Part shown: one piece after another, positions 11,054 through 23,105 of the stretch | Layout of the letters: each line of letters opens with the position of its first letter | Position numbering within the stretch: the first letter of the stretch is position 1 | NCBI GenBank assembly: GCA_022575985.1 | Contig: JAKSXM010000267.1 | Location: 1 to 64,000, forward strand | Source: Anagrus nilaparvatae | Lineage: Eukaryota > Arthropoda > Insecta > Hymenoptera > Mymaridae | Reading direction: 5' to 3' | DNA: 64,000 nucleotides | The notes under the pieces: generated by a model | The model's database searches: none | What the model was told of the DNA's origin: nothing | Seen by the model: only the letters and a program-made list of their open reading frames with translations | Position numbers and translations under genes: made by a program

Positions 11054-11332
11054 ATATTAATTGTTTCCGACGTCAACCTATTTTTATCTCTGGCTCCTAT
11101 TCTTAACATCAATAGAACATTTCACTTACAACTAGACCTTTTAAGCCCCAGATCATCAATTATTAACGCAAGAGATCTTTTTCATTTCAGAAATTTTCGT
11201 TTCGAGAGTAATAATTACAAAGCCTACAAAGATTTTAATCCAGTATTCAGAAACGCTTTCCCGGGAATCATCAACATTTTATTTGGCTGCTTAGTCAAAA
11301 TCATGTTATCTAAAAGGTTTCTTTATGCCTAA
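11054..11332 (+). CDS. 92-codon open frame without ATG start
   Basis: The frame between the TAA at 11051 and the TAA at 11330-11332 is open for 92 codons in sequence that is about 70% AT, where stops should come every 10 or so codons. The peptide includes RDLFHFRNFRFESNNYK and FNPVFRNAFPGI, with a mixed composition that looks coding. The only Met is near the C-terminus. It could be a 3' exon or a decayed C-terminal piece of a LINE reverse transcriptase, in which such basic/aromatic tails are common. There is a plausible internal acceptor (TTTTTCATTTCAG at about 11178-11190). I do not recognise the family. Confidence 0.4.
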   Translation: MLIVSDVNLFLSLAPILNINRTFHLQLDLLSPRSSIINARDLFHFRNFRFESNNYKAYKDFNPVFRNAFPGIINILFGCLVKIMLSKRFLYA

Positions 11333-11444
11333 AAGAATTCTATTATATTGCCTTGAAGCATGGTATATAAAAATATTTTTAGAGGTACTGCGTCTAACCA
11401 ATAAGGTTGCTAGCCCACAGATCGCCATATTGACATAAGAGACT

Positions 11445-11888
11445 AATTATGTATCTTAGCTGTTCATTTTTTTTTTTTAATTTTTCGGAGAAGCACGCCT
11501 TTAATTATGATTTTTTTTTTCAATTTTGATTATTAAAAAATTTTAAAAAATGGGTTCCATCATTTTAAGCCTTGTCCCACCCTTTTTCAGCTCTTAGAAG
11601 ATTTTAAATGTTAAAACAAAAATAAACATGGTTCCAAATTACAAAACTTTTATTTGTATAGTTTGGAAATTTTTTGCATTCAATTTTTCTTAAACATTTT
11701 ACTATATAAAAGATATATTAACTCAAAAACCTATCCGGCTGAATCTGAATGAGCCATCAGTTTTTCGGATTAACCTCAAGAAAATCTGGAAATTTGGAAA
11801 AACTAAATTCATAATTAAAATCATAATTACAGGTGTGCTTCTCCAAAAAAAATTGAAAAAAAAATTAACTAGCTAAGATACATAATTT
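11445..11888. mobile_element. TIR element, arms about 70-75 bp
   Basis: The left arm (11445-11520, ATTATGTATCTTAGCT... GGAGAAGCACGCCT) and the right arm (11821-11888; inverse TTATGTATCTTAGCTAG... GGAGAAGCACACCT) pair over most of their length. The interior has no coding frame. Superfamily unassigned. Confidence 0.65.
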
Positions 11889-12946
11889 CTATATAAATAC
11901 TCTTATACATAAAAAATTTTATAGACAATTAATTATACTGCACGAAACCATTTCAAAATAAGAAAAATTTTAAATTAAAGTCTTCATTAATTTAAAAAAA
12001 TTATAAACTAAAAGATCTTGTTTATATTCATGAATTCACATACATATACTTATACACACGAAATCTAAAGTTAAGATGTCTGCCTGTGGCTGTGCGCAGA
12101 AAGAAATGACCTCTAATTGAATCTGCCTTGCCTTGAAGAATTTGTAGATAAGATCAAGATAGTCAGAGTGTCAAGATATTCTATACAGTAATAATTATCG
12201 GGTGTTCTAATAATGTTGTATATCTTCAAAAAAACTCTTGAGTTACCTTAAATCTGATGCCCTGATAGCATATAGATACAAGTCGCTCTCCCAATTACAT
12301 TTTGTTGTTTTAACTTAAATTTTGCCGAAAGTTACTTGTAAAGAGTTTCTAATAATTATATTATTAGTTTATATTACATATGAGCGTGATTCTCAAAAAA
12401 AAAATTGCTCCTATAAGCTTTAAGCCTCGTGAACCGCAATTTTTTTATATATGACTAAATCTATTCGATACCTTAAGCTAACAAATTATTGGCGAGGCTC
12501 GTCAGTACGTATACTATATTATAGCCTAATACTAAAAATAAAATACTAAATAAACATGAATAGTATTTTTTAATTATTCACTAATTCTCACACCACTATA
12601 GCCAATTAATTAACCAAATTGTCGTTTTTAGCCAAAGATTACCAATTTTTAAATTGCTGCAAAACTTGTAATTTCTGACGAAAATGGATTTTATGGATTT
12701 TGAAAATTTCCACAAGCTTTAAGAGTTTGAAAACTGTTTTACAGAATGACTGCAGATGGTAAATATTCAGATCTGAGAAATTATTATGAAAATTTTATTT
12801 TCCTTTCAAAACCTAGCAAACGTCATAAAAGAAATGTTAACTTGTTATAAATGAAAGTTAAAAATTAAACTGTAAGAGCGAGTAAAAAATTATTGAAAAA
12901 ATGAGTTTCAAAAAAGGATGTTGGTTGATTTTTAATGCGAAATTAC
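11889..12946. other. AT-rich, probably intron
   Basis: No feature could be supported. If the minus-strand exon at 12947-13069 is real, this is the start of its downstream intron. Confidence 0.35.
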
Positions 12947-13069
12947 CATCATTATGATATCTGTTACAGTTAGTACACAAAACACCACTTCCTTGAGAGC
13001 TCGTATCACTGATTCCTCCATCCGTATCAGTAGGTTTCAAGAAAGTATCAGGATGTACCCCAGGCATAT
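12947..13069 (-). CDS. Exon of minus-strand gene, CxxC-containing
   Basis: On the minus strand the acceptor (TTAAAAATTACAG) at 13070-13080 is followed by 123 open bases and the donor GATG|GTAATT. The phase is 1 in, 1 out, the same as the three upstream exons. The 40 complete codons give an acidic, Ser/Thr/Gly-rich segment (DTDGGISDTSSQGSG), then a VLCTNCNRYHND motif with a CxxC pair, possibly half of a zinc-binding site. Base composition is clearly less AT-rich than the surroundings. It joins in frame to the exon ending at 23970 (G + AT = Asp). I do not recognise the protein family. Confidence 0.6.
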
Positions 13070-14107
13070 CTGTAATTTTTAATAAAATTATTAAATCAGG
13101 CAAATGATTTGAATGTTAGTATTTTAAATATATTATACGCTTTAGAGTTTGTTGATTTTCAAACATTTTTGCCTTTCAATTTTTATGACTTTAAAGAAAA
13201 AATTAATTTCTTTGATATAAATAGTTTTTTTTTATAAAAATTTTTTTTTGTTGCCGAAGACTATTCTAAAATAGTAAATATTGATTTTGTCAATAATTAA
13301 AGAGCGAAGTTCTACCTAATAAGATGCAAAGTAGAGACGTTCAGTATAAGTATGGGAGGTAACCACCCTGCGTCCCGAAGCGCATCGACCCCTGCATGTC
13401 ATTTGATGTTAAGGTGGGACCCTCGCAACAATAATTACAGAACAGATTTGCACCAAATTATATAAAATTAAAGTTTTTTATTAATAAAATATACTGTAAA
13501 AATTTTGAGAGCTCTAGTTGCTTAGTTTCGGATAAATATGCAAAAATATTTAACATGGGTGTTAAATGTAAAACTCCAAAAAAACGCACTTATTTTAAGT
13601 TTTCTCAGAATTTACAGAACAAAATTTTAAATAAATATTTGGGAATAGAGAAAAAATATTAACAAATTTAATGAAATTAATAAAAAGCTCCGTACTTGTT
13701 TACAAAATAAACAAATTAATAAATTATTATGAGGAAAACGTAGTTTTATCGTTGATTTAGTAACTTTTATAGTACACATGTACAATGTATGTCGGGCGGT
13801 ATTCATGCGGTAGTTTAAATATTATAAACACAACTAGAGTAAAATTTATAAATAAATTCCAGATTGTTATTAGTTATAAAAAATATTATTATTACATCTC
13901 GTATTATATTTTTTTGTTTATTTTGTAATTAAATTTTAAAATTAAATTAAGAAAATAAGAATATTATAAGATCTAAATTTACTAGATTTAGTAACTTTTA
14001 CTGAGCTAACCAAGCGCATGTCTAGTGATATAATTTGACTATTATTGTCACTGAGCTGCCACGTTAAATTTAATAATAAAAATCTATTAACATGGAACAT
14101 GTTTATA
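13070..14107. other. AT-rich, no gene seen
   Basis: Probably intronic to the minus-strand gene. A slightly GC-richer patch at 13350-13430 (CCACCCTGCGTCCCGAAGCG) has no open frame and was not identified. Confidence 0.3.
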
Positions 14108-14250
14108 GGGAGGGGGTACTTCAGAACTGGAAAATTAAGGGGGGGGGGGTCAAATTTGTCCTTTTTTAAGGGGGGGGGGGTTTCAAATATGTCCTTTTTA
14201 AGGGGGGGGGGTCAAATTTGTCCTTTTTAAGGGGGGGGGGGTCAAATGGG
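14108..14250 (+). repeat. Poly-G tandem units (minisatellite-family copy 1, proximal part)
   Basis: Four units of about 30 bp, each a run of roughly 10-12 G followed by TCAAATTTGTCCTTTTTAA or a close variant; the last unit continues into TCAAATGGGACTTAGAAT and the satellite. The inverse arrangement is present at 21186-21250 (copy 2). Confidence 0.85.
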
Positions 14251-14270
14251 ACTTAGAATATTTTCGATTT

Positions 14271-15237
14271 AGGGACCTTTGGTGCAGAAGTACTTAGGGA
14301 GCATTGGTGCAGAAGTACCTAGGGACCTATGGTGCAGAAGTCTCTAAAGACCTTTGGTGCAGAAGTACTTAGGGAGCATTGGTGCAGAAATCCCTAAAGA
14401 CCTTTGGTGCAGAAGTACCTAGGGTGCAGAAGTCTCTAAAGACCTTTGGTGCAGAAGTACTTAGGGACCTATGGTGCAGAAGTCCCTAAAGACCTTTGGT
14501 GCAGAAGTACCTAGGGACCATTGGTGCAGAAGTACCTAGGGATCTACGGTGCAGAAGTCCCTAAAGACCTTTGGTGCAGTATTACCTAGGGACCTATGGT
14601 GCAGAAGTCTCTAAAGACCTTTGGTGCAGAAGTACTTAGGAAGCATTGGTGTGGAAGTACCTAGGGACATATGGTGCAGAAGTACCTAGGGTGCAGAAGT
14701 CTCTAAAGATCTTTGGTGCAGAAATACCTAGGGAGCATTGGTGCAGAAGTACCTAGGGACCTATGGTGCAGAAGTCCCTAAAGACCTTTGGTGCAGAAGT
14801 ACCTAGGATGCAGAAGTCTCTAAAGACCTTTGGTGCAGAAGTACCTAGGGACCATTGGTGCAGAAGTACCTAGGGACCTATGGTGCAGAAGTCCCTAAAG
14901 ACCTTTGGTGCAGAAGTACGTAGGGACCTATGGTGCAGAAGTCTCTAAAGACCTTTGGTGCAGAAGTACTTAGGAAGCATTGGTGTGGAAGTATCTAGGG
15001 ACCTATGGTGCAGAAGTACCTAAAGACCTTTGGTGCAGAAGTACCTAAAGACCTTTGGTGCAGAAGTACCTAGGGTGCAGAAGTCTCTAAAGACCTTTGG
15101 TGCAGAAGTACCTAGGGAGCATTGGTGCAGAAGTACCTAGGGACCTATGATGCAGAAGTCCCTAAAGACCTTTGGTGCAGAAGTACCTAGGGATCATTGG
15201 TGCAGAAGTCTCTAAAGAACTTTAGTGCAGAAATACT
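14271..15237 (+). repeat. 25-bp minisatellite array, about 38 units
   Basis: The monomer is GGTGCAGAAGTACCTAGGGA + CCTAT. It alternates with variants ending AAGACCTTT or GAGCATT (GTACCTAGGGA against GTCTCTAAAGA), and several shortened units lack the GACCTTTG segment. Variants recur in a semi-regular order, suggesting a higher-order unit of 75-100 bp. The length is not a multiple of three and stops occur in all frames, so it is not coding. It is introduced by the same poly-G/ACTTAGAATA leader as the two related loci at 20985-21250 and 25545-25700. Confidence 0.9.
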
Positions 15238-15497
15238 TGGATATAAATATTGATATTATGAACAGAATAGATACTTTATTATCAGTGTTAGTTAATAGCA
15301 AAGAATAAGTATGAAAAAAAATACATAAGAACTGTTTTTCTATACGTAAGTATATATATTCTTTGTTAATAGTGAACATGTTCCATGCTCGTTGGTTGTG
15401 TAGTTACACAAACCGGTCATAAGTTTTTTTATATGACGTCAAGTAGAAACTGTGTGTATGCCTTATAATATTTTTTCGTATTAAAAAACCAAAATGT

Positions 15498-16485
15498 ATA
15501 CTCTCTAAACACTATGGTGTAAATATATGTCCAAAATTACACAACAACACTCTATGGCTGGTAATATTAATTTTTTACACTCTATGTTGTGTAAAAATTT
15601 TTGTTACACATCTTATACGTGGTAATATTTTATAATTACAATAGATAAATGGTAAATTTATAAATTACACTTTTAGAAATAAATATCTAAAAATAATACG
15701 ACTTTGAACATCAAACAGTTTCTTTATACAAAAATTGTATTAATTTTTCGGTATTAAATTTAGCAATAACCTGTATGCAAATATTTTATATCATAAACAT
15801 GTTTTATATTTTGAGGTTATTGTGAACTTCAACGAATTTTTTTTTTTAACAGCATTCCAGAACTCTGTGATTACCAATATTTTCTATGGGGAATCTAGTA
15901 AATTTGGGCCAATCGGTTTCTGATTTTCTGAAGCCAAAAAGCATTTAAAAAACTTTTCCTCTCACAGAAAATTTTCTTTTTAGTTCCTCATCTACACCGC
16001 AATCGTCTTTGATTTTTGATAATCGATAGTTAAATAATAATTCATATCATTATCACAAGTTCGTATCTATTCGACGACACCATTTGATTGGACGCGTACT
16101 GTTTTTTATTATTAAGAGTTCTGGAATGCTGTTAAAAAAAAAAATTCGTTGAAGTTCACAATAACCTCAAAATATAAAACATGTTTATGATATAAAATAT
16201 TTGCATACAGGTTATTGTTAAATTTAATACCGAAAAATTAATACAATTTTTGTATAAAGAAACCATTGTTTGGTGTTCAAAGTCGTATTATTTTTAGATA
16301 TTTATTTCTAAAAGTGTAATTTATAAATTTATCATTTATCTATTGTAATTATAAAATATTACCACGTATAAGATGTGTAACAAAAATTTTTACACAACAT
16401 AGAGTGTAAAAAATTAATATTACCAGCCATAGAGTGTTGTTGTGTAATTTTGGACATATATTTACACCATAGTGTTTAGAGAGTA
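15498..16485. mobile_element. Foldback element, arms ~370 bp
   Basis: The left arm 15498-15866 and right arm 16115-16485 are near-identical inverted copies; ends ATACTCTCTAAACACTATGG and the inverse. The spacer of about 248 bp has no coding frame. The arms contain internal short repeats (ACACTCTATGG, TTGTGTAA, GGTAATATT). High arm identity points to recent origin or gene conversion. No clear target duplication. Confidence 0.85.
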
Positions 16486-19358
16486 TTAAAGTCTTGAGAG
16501 TAATAATCTAATGAGTTTTTATAATATATTATGTGACGCATCTACCCAGTAAGAAATATGCAGGCATAAACTGTGATAATGCTGGCATTAGTTGCTTGCC
16601 GGGCGAGATTAACAATAACATTAACATGCTCGAGTACGAGATGCTTCTGCTTCCGCATTATTGAGCACATTAGGGTTGCTCGTTAATATGCGGTGACAAT
16701 CTTTTTTTTTATTGAAAATTAAATAATAAAATAAAATAATAAATAAAATTATAAAAGTATCTATTGGTATTTATATTTGAAAAAAAAAAAATTAATTTTT
16801 TTGTATTTTTTTGTTGTAATTTTTCTTTGAGGTGATTTGTATAGTAACTGTTAATTTAGTAATTTTTTTTTTCATTTTTTTTTTTATTTTTTATCATACC
16901 GGGTCTCGAACTTTCAATGTTTTGGCCGCCAGCTACATACACTCAGAGAAAAATATAGTGAAAATGAGTCAACTCGTATATTCGTTTACACTGTTTTAAA
17001 AATATAAAGGTTTCACAGTGATTTTCGATGCGAAGTGCCTATGCATAAAAGTCAAAACGACTAGGTAAAGCGCATAGTGTTCATGACTCTTGCGGTATAG
17101 TTATTTTCTCCTTACCGGCGAGTCACGATACTATCCGAGCTGCCCGTATATAGAATCGGTGTAACCTCCCCTTTTTATATTTATATAAAATCAGTTATAA
17201 AATATAGGTACATTTAATTTTGCAGATTGCTTAATAATTTATGTTAAAAAATAATTAACTTAATTAATTATTATTTATTTTCTTTAATTGTGTAAATAAA
17301 GTTTATAGGAATACATTTTTTGGTAACAATTTTAAAGTATTTTACTATATATATTATTTTGTAAAACATTTAAGAAAAAACAATAGTTAATTTAGTAATT
17401 TATTATTAAATAATTTAATAATTATAATAAGCGATAAATTCAATAATCAAGTTAAAATTTTAAAGCTTTCCTTACTGGCGCTTAAATTTTTAATATAATT
17501 TATATACGTGCTGACTTTAAAAAAAGAGGTGGTGATTGTTACTTGAGCATACTATAGGCATCCTGCATGAGGCGTATACATTCGTAACCACGTGATATTT
17601 TTGTTACTCTCTTTGCCCCGCAATTTTAGTTGGGATCTTGTCAATGTAAATTGTACAGGAAATTAAATTTTCTAAATATTAGCAAATGTTGTTGCAATAT
17701 TTTACCATTACCCAGTCGAGAATGAACCTCCGAAAGAATATGTTAAGAGTATTCCCGTACAATGATCGAGGCTCGAAAAATTTAAGAATTTAGCTCGAAA
17801 AAGTATTTTTTTAATATTCCCTGGGAACAAATGGTCACAGATACGATGATGGGTATTTACGCGAGAAATATACGTTGAACGTCGACTCTCTCGTGAACTA
17901 CGGGAAAAAAGGACTTTTTTTTTTATTTATATTTTGTCGTTTTTGTTATTTAAATCCCTTAAAAAAATAAACAAATTGCACCAAGAGTGTTAGAAATATT
18001 TGAAGGTACTTTCGTAGAAGTTTCAAAGTCGCGCGGTAAATTATAAAAGCGCTAGGGCCAAAAACGCGTTTGTATTAATATCTTAGCTTCTATTGGCTGG
18101 ATTTAATTTTTTAATTTTTTTTAATGAGCCCGACAACAATGTCTCTTAGCCCTACAAATTTGATTTATTTCCGACTTTTTTCAGCCGAGATATTTTAATT
18201 TGCAACTAAGCAAAATTCTTTGGACTGCTGTAGCGCGCAAACCAGATTTTGAAAATTATTTATTTTTTTAAATTTTTTAGATTTTAGGTCAAACTATTTA
18301 TTAAGACCAAGTTTTTTAATTTACGTAATGTACTTTGTGACTTACAAAGGCTTGTAATTTTGGGTTCATTTGTTAATAACTAAAAAAATATAAATTATCT
18401 TTAGCTCCAAATCGGCCCACTTATTCTTCGATACTTAAATTATTATTTGAGAGAATTTGAAACGCTTTGGCTCATTTTCTTTCTCACAATTTAAAAGTCA
18501 ATTAAAAAGCTTAATTTGTTTATAACTATTGTTTAACTAACAATTTGAAAAATCGGTTTGAAAGCTTTTTAAGCTCTTTGTGAGGTACCAGCCTCTACAA
18601 TTTTATTCATTTTTCTTAACAAATAAAGTTTTTATAAGTAAAAAACCATAAAAATACACGTTTTTGCACAAACAATTAATTGTTTACGAAATTGCTCAAC
18701 TTTTTTTTTGGCACAAACTATACCAAATTGTTCTACAATATATTTTGTGCAAAATAAATCAAAAATTAGACTCTTGTCTGAAATGCCGTTTTCTTAACTT
18801 TATCTTTGCCCTAAGACGGGCCTATCTAGAGTTCCCATCCTTAAAAGATCTTCTTACACTCTAGATACCAAAAGAAACATCCTTGATTTCAAGAAACGAA
18901 ACATACGTAATCAAATATGCTTGTAGGTGCTTACTGTTTCCAAAAAAAGTTCTTAGCACCATCCTGATATCGCTGTAATACTTTAAAGCGATTAATTAAC
19001 CTTCCTCTGGTGGGTTTTAGAGGGTAACTGGGGTAGCTGGGACAAAAACTAAGGATAATGGGTAAATTCTGACTTATTTTTCGTTTTTAGAACATCAAAA
19101 AACGTAACTAAGTTACTTTTATTTATAACTTTTGCACAAAGTCAAATATTCGCCTTTTTGGGTAGTTGAGAGAAGTTCAGAACTTTTTTTTTTGTGTAGC
19201 TGTGTTATTTATTAACAGTAAAAGTCAATTTATTAAAAAAAAATTTTTTTTTTAATCTGAGCAAGTTTAAATTAAATTATCCTGTGAAAATTAATGTTAA
19301 GCTTTTTTAACAATATTTTATTTTCTAAATTAATTAAATTCTAATTATTGCTCCTTAC
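16486..19358. other. AT-rich stretch, mostly unassigned
   Basis: Apart from a tRNA-like B box at about 16898-16941 I see no repeat with a partner in the window and no convincing exon. Patches of moderate GC at 16540-16690, 17030-17170 and 18110-18240 have no long open frames. Confidence 0.3.
16898..16941 (-). repeat. tRNA-derived SINE remnant
   Basis: On the minus strand a B box-like AGTTCGAGACCCGGT is preceded by TAGCTGGCGG, a weak A box. The spacing is shorter than in a tRNA and no cloverleaf can be drawn, so it is at best a decayed SINE head. The A/T-rich tail would be at 16850-16895. Confidence 0.35.
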
Positions 19359-19469
19359 TTAACCAAATTATTTAAAGCTTCACTACTAAAGTGTATTTTC
19401 CCATCAGCATTAAGTCCAGTACCATCGTCAATATCTGACTTTCGTCCTATAGAATTATTGTTCTTTCTG
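19359..19469 (-). CDS. Exon-like open block, other phase
   Basis: On the minus strand, CTTTTCCAAGACCTTTAG (a plausible acceptor) is followed by a 36-codon open block rich in Lys, Asn, Asp and Ser (RKNNNSIGRKSDIDDGTG, then NADGKIHFSSEALNNL). It ends either at a TAA (19355-19357) or at the donor AA|GTAAGG. The phase is 2-2, so it cannot be joined directly to the phase-1 exons around it. It may be an alternative or terminal exon, or belong to a different gene. Codon-like composition supports coding; the family is not recognised. Confidence 0.4.
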
Positions 19470-19749
19470 CTAAAGGTCTTGGAAAAGCCCGTACTTAATC
19501 AGGTAGTCAATTTCTTGGATAAATAAAAGGTTCTAGATTCGTATCAAACGGGTCGGTTTTCGCAAATACCATACCAAAAGCTAAAGAACATTGGCTTTTC
19601 CAAATCGTCGTAAAAACTTATAACAAGTTTGTGTAAACACAACCTAAATGCATGGAACATTTACTTCCAGCTGAGGAGTAGGTATAATACAAATGTTACT
19701 CAACATAACAATACAATTTTCTAATTTTATAACTTGTAATTATCACTTT

Positions 19750-20980
19750 AGGGTCAGGGATGGGGTTTTGAACACTTTAAGGAAATTCGTGACTTTACTA
19801 AGGAATAAAAATAAAAAATATAGTATTTTTTAACGTAATAACTCTTTAAATAGTAATAATGAACATAATTTTTGAGGAATAAACGGTTATTTGCCAGATA
19901 CGATCAATATTTTAATTTTAAATAGAGGTCTTACAGAGAAAACTTATAATACCAGGGTTTTGGACACTAAGTACAGGGTTTTAGACATGAAATTTATGGG
20001 GTTTTGGACACCACTCTTAAAACTAACTACATAATACATTTTTCTAAAATAATAATCAGAAAAATTATAAAATGTGGGTATAAAATGGCATTTAATTAAT
20101 TTGTAATTAATTCTTAGATAAGAATATGACTATTTAAATAAAAATTTTGAAATTACCAATTTTTAATCAATTGTAAAAGTTCATGTTACAAACGACTTGT
20201 CGAGTACAGGTGTGAATAAGAAAATATTTTAATTAAAATTTTTTATTTATTATAATTATTTGTAAATAAACAAAAAAAGAGAACAAGAGATAAAGAAACC
20301 TAGTTGGAGTAGTGAGTGTTCTTCTCATTAACCAACATCACTGCATTACCAATTGGAATAGACCGGCAATAAATTTGTAATTTTTCTAAATTAGTTTTTA
20401 TGTAATACTTTTTAATTTTTGCTTTTGGATTTAACAACATTGAACAAATAGACACTGTTAAAAATAGAAATTTTACCTTTATCTTTAGAAAATAATCAAA
20501 TGTCCTAAACTAAAATCCGTGTATGCTGTTTTGGACATTCTAATAAAATACATGCAGAAAACCACATTTTTAAGTATATTTAAGATGGGTTCTTAGACAT
20601 CTTAATTAAACGCATAAAAAAGGAAGAAAATGATTTTTTTTGTTACAAATTTAATATTTGATGATTACTTGATCAAATAAATGCAAAAAAGTTGTTATTG
20701 TTTAAAAAATATAAACAAAATTAGTGATTTAATGTATCTCGTATCCTTAGTATTTTTGTTAAAAACGATATCATATTAAGTAGTCTATTTTGATTCAAGG
20801 TTTTATTATAATAAATAATTAATCATTTCCAAACAAACTAGATAGAGAAGAAAGTAACCGTTTCAAGAATGTTTTTTTAAAATTAATATATGTTTTAACT
20901 TATTTCTATCTTAGTTATTTGGTAAAATAACGCTGGGTGTTCAAAACCGCGTCGATGTCCACCACCCCACCCTTGACCCT
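19750..20980. mobile_element. Possible TIR element next to the minisatellite
   Basis: Left AGGGTCAGGGATGGGGTTTTG; right, read on the minus strand, AGGGTCAAGGGTGGGG, with GGTTTTGAACACC further in. The interior repeats GGGTTTTGGACAC-type blocks (about 19955, 19975, 20000). No coding sequence. Could instead be diverged repeats that happen to face each other. Confidence 0.35.
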
Positions 20981-20984
20981 ACTA

Positions 20985-21250
20985 GCTGTTAAGATTCTAA
21001 ACCCAAACTATTTTGATTCCCTAAACCTGAATTATTCTAAGTCCCTGAACGTGAATGATTCAAAGTCCCTTAATCTGAATTATTCTAAGTCCCTAAATCG
21101 ATATTATTCTAAGTCCATAAACCTGTATTATCCTAAGTCTTTAAGTCCAGATTTTTCAAAGTCTCCTAATTATTCTGAGTCTCATTTGACCCCCCCCCCT
21201 AAAATAGGAGAAATTTGACCACCCCCCTTAAATAGGACAAATTTGACTAA
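20985..21250 (-). repeat. Minisatellite-family copy 2 (24-bp units + poly-G leader)
   Basis: Read on the minus strand it starts with TCAAATTTGTCCTATTTAAG and a G-run, a second such unit, then TCAAATGAGACTCAGAATAA, the same leader as 14108-14260. A 24-bp minisatellite follows (GGACTTAGAATAATTCAGRT type, about seven units). Because 24 is a multiple of three, the plus strand shows an apparent 8-residue peptide repeat (NLNYSKSL) in the frame 20937-21218; I regard that as a by-product. Confidence 0.8.
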
Positions 21251-21629
21251 GGTTCACAATGACAGGGGTATCAAACTTTTAACCTCAAGCCGTCCAAATG
21301 TTGTCCAAAAACGAGGTCAATAGTTCAAAAAAATACATGTCTTATTATGGGAGAAATTTTTAACCTGGATTTTGAATAAAACCAAAGAGTGCATGAATAA
21401 AACCGGTGATGTTTCAAACTAGACAATCTGTACCTCAAGATAAAATTTTGCTGTATCCTTGTAGCCGTGCTATCTAAAGATTTCCGCGACTTGAGCTGGT
21501 TTAATTTTGTTAAAAAAAAAAGTTTTTGTAAATTTAAAAATTATATAAATTAAAAACATTTGAACAAGTTTTAAAAAATTTGTTATTAATATTTTTAATG
21601 TTTAACATTAAATAAAACTTGAATTCTGA

Positions 21630-22030
21630 CGGGATCGGGAATTATATTACGAAAGATCCACCTTAAGATAGTTTTTTTTCATAAAAATACCTACGCGTAT
21701 TAAATTATTATCATATCAATAAAATCTAAACTTGGGACTAATAATTAGAGGCAATCGTTTATTAAATTTTTAATATTTTTTTACGAAAAAATTCTTTAGT
21801 TCATAAAAAATACCTATATAAAGATTTTGGAGGATTGGATCAAATTAGGAGTCACGAACAGCGTAATTGCAGTTCCTAAAAAGAATATTAGTAATAAGTA
21901 AATAAAAAATAACTGAATAATTAATAATTTAAACAGAAAATAAGATTATTTTTGTTTGAATGGTAAATTTAAAACATAACAAGAAAAACGGTAATCATAT
22001 TATTTTTTTAAAAATTAATTAATTAATATA
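21630..22030 (+). repeat. Uninterrupted copy of the GATTTTGGAGGATT repeat
   Basis: From about 21805 to 22030 it matches 57664-57780 plus 60923-61015: CATAAAA..AGATTTTGGAGGATT, AATCAAATTAGG.GTCACGA, AATAATTAATAATT, then GATTATTTTTGTTTGAA and ATAATCATAT. It therefore shows the pre-insertion state of the locus now carrying the R1-type LINE. The outer limits of the repeat are unknown. Confidence 0.75.
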
Positions 22031-22829
22031 TTATTAATTAATTAATTATTCATTTATTTATTTATTTATTGTTTAACCCCTGGTTTAACTGTTAATAATT
22101 TCTTTAATAATGTGATCATCTCCAGCATGTACACGTAAAAAAAAAGTAAAAAGCAAAAAATTCGAAGTTACCCATCAAATTTGATCTTACCATTTCTACA
22201 GTTCTTTACAAAAACAAAATTAATATAAAGCAAAACATTAATCTTATCCATTTCTCTTCTTGTTCAGAACAGAATAAATACTCAAGTCAAATTGCAGTTT
22301 AGAGTGTTTATTTACTGGCCGTCACCAAAATCGGGGTCTTCTATATGAGAAATCAGGACTTCACCCTTAAATTTTAAAAAATTACCTATAAAAAGAGGTA
22401 TTTTTGATAATTTCACTATTTTATAGTCCAAATTTGGTCCATATAGATTTCTTGATGACGCTAATCAAGAATTTTGGGGACCTAGGGCTGTTTACGAAAA
22501 ATTAGCGCTTTTCATCCTTAAATTTGCGATAATATAAAATGCAAAAAGAATACCTAATTCTTGGGATAGTTTTCGTACATTTAAGCATGAAGCACCCATT
22601 TCTCATAAACAGAAACCCGAAATTTTTTATCAGCGACCCAAAAAACCTATATGAGCAAAAATTTAGAAAATTAAATGGCGTCTGCATGAAAAATATTCCT
22701 TTTTATAATGACAAGTAGCTAATTTAATGAGTACCTCTTTGATCTTGAAAACCTAATTAACATTATATTTTTTTCAGGCTTTACAGCAAGTAATTTGCAA
22801 TGCTAGACCTTTCAGGATCTGAGTAACGT
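22031..22829. other. Unassigned; weak repeat resemblance
   Basis: The stretch 22322-22690 contains CAGCGACCCAAAAAACCTA and related text also seen near 34760-34790 (CAGCGACCCCAAAAACCTA) and 30140, suggesting an old low-copy repeat. No gene. A plus-strand acceptor-like TATTTTTTTCAG occurs at 22765-22783, followed by only 14 open codons. Confidence 0.3.
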
Positions 22830-23105
22830 GAATTTGCCGTATATACGGCTAGCATTATACGCAGCCCTGATTATACGGGCCCCGTATTTCGAGTAACCGT
22901 GCATACGGGTAAATGATGTACGGTCCTGTATACGACTCATCCGTTTATACGGTTTGTTAAAGATTTGACCCGTATATACGGGTATCTAAAATACGTCTCC
23001 CATAAAGTGAAAACCGTATATACGGATGAATGATATGGACCCGTATTTCTGTCAACCATATATCTCATTAAGTCCAAATCGGCTAATTACGTGTATTCGG
23101 ACCTA
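22830..23105 (+). repeat. Cluster of CCGTATATACGG palindromes, copy 1
   Basis: At least seven CCGTATA/TATACGG-type blocks separated by 20-40 bp, within longer units (GGTAAATGATRTACGGTC.., GACTCATCCGTTT.TACGGTT). The same units in the same order occur at 43545-43830. The 12-bp palindrome could be a binding site for a dimeric protein; that is speculation. Confidence 0.75.

Noticed and set aside
14271..15237. CRISPR-like array
   Set aside because: Units are contiguous 25-mers without unique spacers, and the context is eukaryotic.
20937..21218. 93-codon frame with an 8-residue repeat (NLNYSKSL)
   Set aside because: The periodicity comes from a 24-bp minisatellite belonging to the same family as a 25-bp array at 14.3 kb that is not readable; the other family members are non-coding.
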